Assembly (NCBI GenBank): GCA_035763085.1
Contig: DASUBV010000259.1
Coordinates: forward strand, 1-17,977
From: DASUBV01 sp035763085
Lineage (GTDB): Bacteria > Actinomycetota > Actinomycetes > Streptosporangiales > Streptosporangiaceae
Direction: 5' to 3'
Length of the DNA stretch: 17,977 bases
A program made the translations under genes and the position numbers. The stretch's first letter is position 1. Each line of letters begins with the position of its first letter. The notes below the pieces were generated by a model, which was given only the letters and a program-made list of their open reading frames with translations, was not told the origin of the DNA and did no database searches. Below, piece by piece: positions 13,171 through 17,977 of the stretch.

Positions 13171-14094
13171 GTGACGTACGCATCCCAGCTGCCCCCGGCC
13201 CCCGCGGCGCCCCCGGCGCCCTCGCCCCCGGCAGTCGCGGCGCCGCCAGCCGTCGCGGCGGCTCCGGCGGCCGCCCCGGAGCTGGTGCTGTCCAGGCTCA
13301 TCGCGGCCGGGAACGTGGTGATCCTGAGCGGGGCCGGGCTGTCCACCGAGTCCGGCATCCCCGACTACCGCGGGCCGACGGGGCTGACCCGCCGGGCTCA
13401 GCCGATGACCTACCAGGCCTTTACCGCCACCGCGGCGGCCCGGCAGCGGTACTGGGCACGCAGTCATACCGGCTGGCGGACCATTGCCCGCGCCACCCCG
13501 AACGCCGGGCACCGCGCCGTGGCCGAGCTCGAGCAGCGCGGCCTGCTAGCCGGGATCATCACCCAGAACGTCGACGGCCTGCACCAGGCAGCCGGCGCCC
13601 GGCGTGTCATCGACCTGCACGGCAGCCTGGACCGGGTGCGCTGCCTCGGCTGCGCTGAGCGCACCTCACGCACTGAGCTGGACCAGCGGCTGACCGCGGC
13701 CAATCCGGGCTGGGCGGACGCCGCGACCGTAACCCAGGTCAACCCGGACGGCGACGTGGTGCTGCCCGACGATCAGGTCGCCCGGTTCCGCGTCGTGGAC
13801 TGCTCCGGCTGCGGCGGCCTGCTCATGCCCGACGTGGTGTTCTTCGGCGAGAACGTGCCGCGGCCGCGGGTGGATCAGTGCACCGCGCTGGTCGCCGGGG
13901 CCGACGCCCTGGTCGTGCTCGGCTCCTCGCTCACAGTCATGTCGGGGTTCCGTTTCGTCCGCCAGGCGGCCAGGGCAAGCATCCCCGTGGTGATCGTCAA
14001 CCAGGGCCCGACGCGGGGTGACGAGCTGGCCCTGGCCACCGTCGATGCCCCGCTCGGCCAGACCCTGACTGACGTCGTGCTGCGCGCCGCCTAG
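13171..14094 (+). CDS. Sir2-family NAD-dependent protein deacylase (sirtuin)
   Basis: 307 residues. It removes acyl groups from lysines with NAD+, giving nicotinamide and O-acyl-ADP-ribose. The NAD site GAGLSTESGIPDYRG starts at G54; TQNVDGLH spans 131-138; the catalytic H150 is in DLHGS. Zinc ligands are C158/C161 (CLGC) and C211/C214 (CSGC). PDVVFFGENVP, GSSLTVMSG and VNQGPTRGD complete the core. The GAGLSTESGIPDYRG form resembles the SIRT4-like bacterial class (class II) more than CobB. An unusual Pro/Ala-only segment covers about residues 8-36, before the core, and looks like a disordered tail. The GTG at 13171 is the only nearby in-frame start; its ribosome binding site is weak. It begins 16 bp after the DUF5134 gene, so it may be the last gene of that operon. 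The substrate is unknown. Confidence 0.94.
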   Translation: MTYASQLPPAPAAPPAPSPPAVAAPPAVAAAPAAAPELVLSRLIAAGNVVILSGAGLSTESGIPDYRGPTGLTRRAQPMTYQAFTATAAARQRYWARSHTGWRTIARATPNAGHRAVAELEQRGLLAGIITQNVDGLHQAAGARRVIDLHGSLDRVRCLGCAERTSRTELDQRLTAANPGWADAATVTQVNPDGDVVLPDDQVARFRVVDCSGCGGLLMPDVVFFGENVPRPRVDQCTALVAGADALVVLGSSLTVMSGFRFVRQAARASIPVVIVNQGPTRGDELALATVDAPLGQTLTDVVLRAA

Positions 14095-14113
14095 CCGGTA
14101 CTGGCGAGGTCGC

Positions 14114-14716
14114 CTAGCTGGCCGGCGCGCCGGTGCTGCGGCCGGCCAGGAGCCAGGCGGCGGGCAGCAGGCCCGCGGCGATCGCGGCCTTGATGGCGTC
14201 GCCAGCCAGGAACGGCGTCAGGCCGAGGTCGATCGCGGTGCCGGCGCCCACGTGCTGGTAGAGCGCCAGCCAGGTCACGCCGACGGCGTACATGACCACC
14301 TCGCCGGCGATCATGGCCGGCACCGAGCGCAGCACCGAGCGGTCCGCGCCGCGGCCGGCCAGGTACCCGCACAGCGTGGCGGCCAGGAAGAAGCCGAGGA
14401 TGTAGCCGAAGGAGGCGCCGACGTAGCCGCTGGCGTGCCCGGCAAACCACGGGACGCCCGCCACGCCGGCCACCGCATACAGCGCCATCGCCGCGGCGGC
14501 GCGCCGCCAGCCCAGGGCCGTGCCGGCCAGCAGCACGCCGAGCGTCTGGCCGGTGATCGGTACCGGCGTGAACGACAGGTGGATCGAGATCTGAGCGAGC
14601 AGCCCGACGAACCCGGCAGCGCCGACGACGAGCGCGATGTCGCGCGCCAGGGTGCCCGGCAGGAGGTCGGCCAGGACCAGCGGCTGCGGGCGTCGTAGCG
14701 TATCTGATTGCGACAT
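14114..14716 (-). CDS. bioY: BioY family biotin transporter substrate-binding subunit
   Basis: 200-residue integral membrane protein, typical BioY length, the biotin-binding S-component of an ECF-type importer (works alone or with EcfAT). Diagnostic motifs are PVPITGQTLGVLLAG, GASFGYILGFFLA and LGLTPFLAGDAIKAAIAAG, with about six hydrophobic helices. The start is ATG at 14716, with GGAGG about 10 nt upstream; a second ATG at 14725 lies too close to that site. No bioM/bioN genes are next to it, so it relies on shared energising subunits or acts solo. It faces the sirtuin gene tail to tail (19-bp gap) and diverges from the DUF6314-like gene with only 33 bp between starts. Biotin-dependent control (BirA/BioQ type) is plausible, but I see no clear operator. 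Confidence 0.93.
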   Translation of the reverse strand: MSQSDTLRRPQPLVLADLLPGTLARDIALVVGAAGFVGLLAQISIHLSFTPVPITGQTLGVLLAGTALGWRRAAAAMALYAVAGVAGVPWFAGHASGYVGASFGYILGFFLAATLCGYLAGRGADRSVLRSVPAMIAGEVVMYAVGVTWLALYQHVGAGTAIDLGLTPFLAGDAIKAAIAAGLLPAAWLLAGRSTGAPAS

Positions 14717-14749
14717 CGGGGCCATGCCTCCTACGAAAGGGCTGATCAG
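14717..14749. promoter_or_regulatory. 33-bp divergent gap with back-to-back ribosome binding sites
   Basis: The minus-strand AGGAGG (complement of 14727-14732, CCTCCT) and the plus-strand GAAAGG (14735-14740) nearly touch. There is no room for two promoters in the gap, so each gene's promoter must lie within the other's coding region, or one transcript must start very close to its gene. Confidence 0.5.
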
Positions 14750-15331
14750 GTGGAGCGGGTTGGACGCTACCACGCGGCCGTCAGTGTGACATCTGCGGAT
14801 TCGCACCCAGTGCCTGATGCGCTGGGCTTCCTGCGCGGGACGTGGCGGGTGGAGCGGCGGCTGGCTGACCACCGCTCGGGCAGCGCGGGCTGGTTCCGCG
14901 GCACGGCGCGGTTCGAGCCGCCCGGAGGCGCGGACGGGGAGCTGACCTATCACGAAGACGGCGAGCTGGCGTTCGGCGAGCATCGCGGGCCGGCCAGCCG
15001 CAGTCTCATCTACCGGCGCCGGCCCGACGGCACGGCCGACGTGCTCTTCGCCGACGGCCGTGCGTTCTACCAGCTGGATCCGCGGCCCGGCCGGTGGCAG
15101 GCCCGGCATCCGTGCGGGCGCGACGAGTACGAGCTGCACGGCCGGCTGCTGAGCCCGGCGGCGTTCGAGGAGCGCTGGCTGGTCAGCGGGCCGGGCAAGG
15201 ACTACGAGATCCTGTCCACGCTGACCCGCGTTAATCCCGCCGGCCCCGCTGACCGGAGCTTCCCCGCCTGCCCTGCTGACCTGACTGGCACGAGAGACCC
15301 CGCCGACCCGAGCGATCCGGAGCACCTGTGA
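14750..15331 (+). CDS. DUF6314-like protein
   Basis: 193-residue cytosolic protein resembling the actinobacterial DUF6314 family; function unknown. Visible conserved features are LGFLRGTWRVERRL near the N-terminus, GWFRGTARFEP, LTYHEDGELAFG, then SLIYRRRPDGTADVLFADGRAFYQLDP and a C-terminal H-P-CGRDEYELHG / WLVSGPGKDYEILSTLTR block. This suggests a single small beta-barrel (lipocalin-like) fold that could hold a hydrophobic ligand. The GTG at 14750 has GAAAGG nine bases upstream; a GTG at 14783 would also retain the conserved part. The last codons (after LTR) are a Pro/Asp/Ala-rich tail. The stop overlaps the acyl-CoA synthetase start as GTGA, so it belongs to that operon; a role linked to acyl substrate handling is only a guess. 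Confidence 0.85.
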   Translation: MERVGRYHAAVSVTSADSHPVPDALGFLRGTWRVERRLADHRSGSAGWFRGTARFEPPGGADGELTYHEDGELAFGEHRGPASRSLIYRRRPDGTADVLFADGRAFYQLDPRPGRWQARHPCGRDEYELHGRLLSPAAFEERWLVSGPGKDYEILSTLTRVNPAGPADRSFPACPADLTGTRDPADPSDPEHL

Positions 15332-16977
15332 CAACCGTGGATGACTACGCCGGCACGATCCCCGGGCTGCTGGCCGCGGCGGCCGAGCGGAACGCTGAGG
15401 GAACCTGGCTGCGCAGCGACTCTGGCTCGCTGACCTTCGGCGCGGCGGTGGCGGTCGCCGGGCGGACCGCCGGGGCCCTGCAGGAGCTGGGCGTGCGCCG
15501 CGGCGACCTGGTCATGATGACGGCCCGTAACACGCCGCCGTTCCTGGCCAGCTGGCTGGCACTGGCGTCGCTGGGCGCGCTGACGGTGGCGGTCAACCCG
15601 CGCGGCTCCGCGGCGGAGCTGGCCGGGCTGATCGGCCAGACGCAGCCGCGGCTGATCATCACCGACGCCGGGCTGGCGGGCACGGTCGCCGAGGCGGTCC
15701 AGGCCGGCGCCGGCGCCGGGCCGCAGACGGCCGACGTGACCAGCCTGGTGCCCGGTGACTGGGCCGATGCCGGGGCGATGGCCCGCGCAGCCCGCGACGG
15801 CCGCCTGCCCGAGGTGGCCATCGCGCCCGCCGATCCCGCGGTGCTGATCCCGACCTCGGGCACCACGGGCCGGTCCAAGCTGGTGGTCCAGACACACCGG
15901 GCGTACGCGATGGCCGGCGAGGGGTTTCCGTTCTGGATGGAGCTCACCGCCGACGACCGGATGATGACCTCGCTGCCGCTGTTCCACGTCAACGCCCCCG
16001 CCTACTCGGTGATGGGGTCGCTAGCCTGCGGCGCCGGGCTGGTGCTGCTGGAGCGGTTCTCGGCCAGCGGCTTCCTGGACGCCGCGCGGCGGCACGGGGC
16101 CACGGAGTTCAACGCCATCGGCGCGATGCTGGAGATCCTGATGCGCCAGCCGGAGCGCCCCGACGACGCCAGCACGCCGCTGCGGCTGTGCTACACCGGC
16201 CCGGCGCCGGAGCGGGAGCGGCAGCTGGAGATGGAGCAACGGCTGGGACTGCGGATCGTGGTGGGGTACGCGATGTCGGAGTCCCCGTACGGGCTGATCT
16301 GGGCGCACGGCACCCGGCCGTACGGGACGCTGGGGTCGCCGCGGCAGCACCCGGTGCTGGGCTTGGTCAACCACGCGCGGGTGGTGTCGGAATCCGGGGC
16401 CGAGCTGGGGCCGGGTGACAGCGGCGAGCTGCTGCTGCGCAACCCGGTGGTCACGCCGGGCTACTTCCAGATGCCGGAGGAGACGGCGCGGGTCATCACC
16501 GCCGACGGCTGGCTGCACACCGGTGACCTGGTCACCGTCAACGCCGACGGCACGTACACGTTCGTGTCGCGGATCAAGGAGGTGATCCGCCGCCGCGGCG
16601 AGAACCTGTCGCCGCTGGAGGTGGAGGAGGTGCTGGCCGAGCACCCGTCCGTGCTGGAGTGCGCGGTTGTCGGCGTGCCGTCGGACCTGACCGAGGAAGA
16701 GGTCAAGGCATTCATCGTGGCGGCCGACGGGCGCCAGCCTGACTTCGCCGAGCTGCGCGACTTCGCGGCGGCCCGGCTGGCGGCGTTCAAGGTGCCGCGG
16801 TACTGGCAGCTGATCGATGTGCTGCCGCGCACGCCGACATCGCGGGTGGCCAAGCACCGGCTGCCGGAGGGGCACCCGCCGGGAGAGTGGGACGCGGCCG
16901 CGGCACCGTCCGCGGCGGCCGGCCCCGGCCTGCAGGAAACGACGCGCCAGGAGGACCAGTGCCAGAACGGCCAGTAA
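15328..16977 (+). CDS. Acyl-CoA synthetase / AMP-dependent ligase (ANL superfamily)
   Basis: 549 residues, cytosolic. It activates a carboxylic acid to acyl-AMP and then acyl-CoA. Core motifs are in order: phosphate loop IPTSGTTGRSK (174-184), A5 GYAMSES (313-319), A7 WLHTGD with D400, and hinge/A8 RIKEVIRRRGENLSPLEVEEVL from R415. The closest recognisable type is the crotonobetaine/carnitine- and fatty-acid-CoA-ligase group, but the substrate cannot be read. In the C-terminal A10 motif the usual GK is replaced by S505-R506 (RTPTSRVAKHR), with the nearest lysine at 509. An Ala/Pro-rich tail follows. The GTG start overlaps the upstream stop by 4 bp, and the 3' end overlaps the next gene by 19 bp: a tightly coupled operon. 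Confidence 0.93.
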   Translation: MTTVDDYAGTIPGLLAAAAERNAEGTWLRSDSGSLTFGAAVAVAGRTAGALQELGVRRGDLVMMTARNTPPFLASWLALASLGALTVAVNPRGSAAELAGLIGQTQPRLIITDAGLAGTVAEAVQAGAGAGPQTADVTSLVPGDWADAGAMARAARDGRLPEVAIAPADPAVLIPTSGTTGRSKLVVQTHRAYAMAGEGFPFWMELTADDRMMTSLPLFHVNAPAYSVMGSLACGAGLVLLERFSASGFLDAARRHGATEFNAIGAMLEILMRQPERPDDASTPLRLCYTGPAPERERQLEMEQRLGLRIVVGYAMSESPYGLIWAHGTRPYGTLGSPRQHPVLGLVNHARVVSESGAELGPGDSGELLLRNPVVTPGYFQMPEETARVITADGWLHTGDLVTVNADGTYTFVSRIKEVIRRRGENLSPLEVEEVLAEHPSVLECAVVGVPSDLTEEEVKAFIVAADGRQPDFAELRDFAAARLAAFKVPRYWQLIDVLPRTPTSRVAKHRLPEGHPPGEWDAAAAPSAAAGPGLQETTRQEDQCQNGQ

Positions 16978-17759
16978 CGGAGTACCCGACCGCGATCGGC
17001 ACCTCCGACGCGACCTCGATCTCGCTGCTCGGCCAGGACCTGGCCAGCGAGCTGATGGGCAAGGTCAGCTTCGGCGAGCTGGCGTTCTGGCTGGTCGCGC
17101 TGCGGCGGCCGGAGCCGGGCGAGCTCCGGATGTTCGAGGCGGTGCTGGTCGCGCTGGCCGACCACGGGTTTACCCCGTCGGCCATCGCGGCCCGGCTGAC
17201 GCTGACCGGCGCGCCGGAATCGGTGCAGGGCGCGCTGGCCGCCGGCCTGCTCGGCGGCGGCTCGCGGTACCTGGGCGTGACCGAGGACTGCGGCAAGTTC
17301 CTGGCCGCCTCGCTGGCCGGGCGCGAGGGCGGCCTGCCCGCCGATGAGGCAGGCTGGGACGAGCTGGCCGCCAGCGCGGTCCGGGCGCAGCGGGCGGCCG
17401 GCCGGCTGGTGCCGGGCCTGGGCCACCCGATCCACAAGAACGGTGACCCGCGCACCCCGGTCATCTTCCGGATCGCCCGCGAGACCGGCGTGCTCGGGCC
17501 GCACCTGACGCTGTTCGAGGCGGTCGGGCGGGTGCACCCGGCGATCCTGGGCCGCACCCTGCCGCTAAACGGCGCCGGGGTGTGCGGGGCCGCGCTGGCT
17601 GACCTGGGCTTCGAGCCGGACATGCTGCGCGGGTTCGCGCTGCTGGCCCGGACCGCGGGCCTGCTCGGTCACCTGGCCGAGGAGATGCGCAACCCGGCGG
17701 GCCAGGAGATCTACCGGCAGGCCGACGAGTCGGTCCGCTATCAGCCGCCCAGCTCCTGA
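16959..17759 (+). CDS. Citryl-CoA lyase-like / citrate synthase-family protein
   Basis: 266 residues, shorter than citrate synthase (about 370-430) but normal for the stand-alone citryl-CoA-lyase-like group, which cleaves or forms citryl-CoA-type thioesters between acetyl-CoA and a 2-oxoacid. The citrate synthase block G-x-G-H-x-x-x-K-x-x-D-P-R is present with H156 (LGHPIHKNGDPRTP), and LPLNGAGVCGAALADLG matches the later active-site region. At the first active-site His of true citrate synthases (HGGA) this protein has AGLLGGGSR, i.e. Leu, as in lyase-type relatives. True citrate synthase activity is therefore doubtful. The GTG at 16959 has AGGAGG four bases upstream, and the gene overlaps the acyl-CoA synthetase by 19 bp. 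The pair may make and then split a branched acyl-CoA; the substrate is unknown. Confidence 0.85.
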   Translation: MPERPVTEYPTAIGTSDATSISLLGQDLASELMGKVSFGELAFWLVALRRPEPGELRMFEAVLVALADHGFTPSAIAARLTLTGAPESVQGALAAGLLGGGSRYLGVTEDCGKFLAASLAGREGGLPADEAGWDELAASAVRAQRAAGRLVPGLGHPIHKNGDPRTPVIFRIARETGVLGPHLTLFEAVGRVHPAILGRTLPLNGAGVCGAALADLGFEPDMLRGFALLARTAGLLGHLAEEMRNPAGQEIYRQADESVRYQPPSS

Positions 17760-17855
17760 CACCAGTTTGCTGGCACCGGGATCCTGACGCCCGGGGCCCG
17801 CCTCCGCCGGCCGCCTGCCGCCCGGCCGGCGCCGCCATCTGGCAGGGGCGGCTCA

Positions 17856-17873
17856 GCGCGCCGTCGGGCGCGC
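17856..17873 (+). terminator. Hairpin after the citryl-CoA lyase-like gene
   Basis: A perfect 7-bp stem GCGCGCC/GGCGCGC with a GTCG loop lies about 97 bp after the operon's last stop. No T-run follows, as is common for actinobacterial terminators. The rest of 17760-17907 is G+C-rich with no gene that I can support. Confidence 0.4.
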
Positions 17874-17907
17874 CGCCGGCGGCGCCTCAGCTCTGCGTCC
17901 CGGCACG

Positions 17908-17977
17908 ATTTTCCCAACACCTCTTTCCAAAGAAGTCTTTCCAAAGGCCTGTTTCGAAAGATATCTTTGGATGCATG
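17908..17977 (+). repeat. AT-rich array of 14-bp repeats at the window end (probable operator/promoter region)
   Basis: Units start at 17922, 17936, 17950 and 17964, exactly 14 bp apart: TCTTTCCAAAG, TCTTTCCAAAG, TGTTTCGAAAG and a partial TCTTTGGATG. A weaker unit begins at 17908. The palindrome AAAGATATCTTT sits at 17957-17968. The segment is strikingly AT-rich against its surroundings and lies before whatever follows the window, so it is probably the control region of the next gene. It is cut by the window edge. Confidence 0.7.

Noticed and set aside
11442..13358. 638-codon minus-strand open frame opposite the membrane paralogue and DUF5134 genes.
   Set aside because: Low-complexity Arg/Gly/Ala protein without motifs; the opposite strand carries clear membrane proteins with strong ribosome binding sites and coupled starts.
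16959..17759. Calling the last gene citrate synthase (gltA).
   Set aside because: It is too short and lacks the first active-site His (Leu in AGLLGGG); the citryl-CoA-lyase-like group fits better.

Overview
The window is about 18 kb of very G+C-rich DNA with tightly packed, often 4-bp-overlapping genes, GTG starts and strong G/C third-position bias. The gene families (LAL-type LuxR regulator, LLM/F420-type oxidoreductase, mycothiol-dependent isomerase-like protein, DUF5134, DUF6314-like protein) point to a mycothiol-producing, filamentous-type actinomycete chromosome (Actinomycetota). Genus cannot be fixed from this sequence. I see no rRNA, tRNA, CRISPR array, transposase or integrase.

Layout. 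(1) 45-5046: a large LAL/LuxR regulator (+) runs tail to tail into a luciferase-like monooxygenase (-), with the two stop codons sharing one CTAG. A mycothiol-dependent maleylpyruvate-isomerase-family protein (+) diverges from the monooxygenase. (2) 5047-5294: a convergent intergenic gap filled by an imperfect 26-27 bp tandem repeat. (3) 5295-10203, minus strand: a D-amino-acid oxidase-like enzyme; a lipoprotein with an Asp-box motif; and, overlapping the lipoprotein gene by ATGA, an 827-residue protein that fuses a multi-spanning membrane domain to a SCO1-like domain (CxxxCP plus distal His). (4) 10204-10448: a divergent control region with four 20-bp repeats and an inverted repeat touching a ribosome binding site. 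(5) 10449-13154, plus strand: a COG4315-type lipoprotein (YxFxxD, CxxxC); a control region with three ATACC(C/G)C-N3-GGGTT(T/C) sites exactly 22 bp apart; a free-standing paralogue of the SCO1-fusion membrane domain; and, coupled by ATGA, a DUF5134-type membrane protein rich in His/Met/Cys. (6) 13171-14094: a sirtuin. (7) 14114-14716 (-): BioY. (8) 14750-17759 (+): an overlapping operon of a DUF6314-like protein, an acyl-CoA synthetase and a citryl-CoA-lyase/citrate-synthase-like protein. (9) 17760-17977: a hairpin, then an AT-rich array of 14-bp repeats running off the window end.

The most interesting part is 6428-13154. Three kinds of evidence agree on a membrane and cell-surface metal (probably copper) handling or oxidase-maturation module. 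These are the SCO1-type copper site fused to an undescribed membrane family, a second copy of that family, and operator-like sites resembling those of CsoR copper repressors at the second copy's promoter. The chemistry of the SCO domain follows from a known family; the link to copper for the remaining genes is inference.
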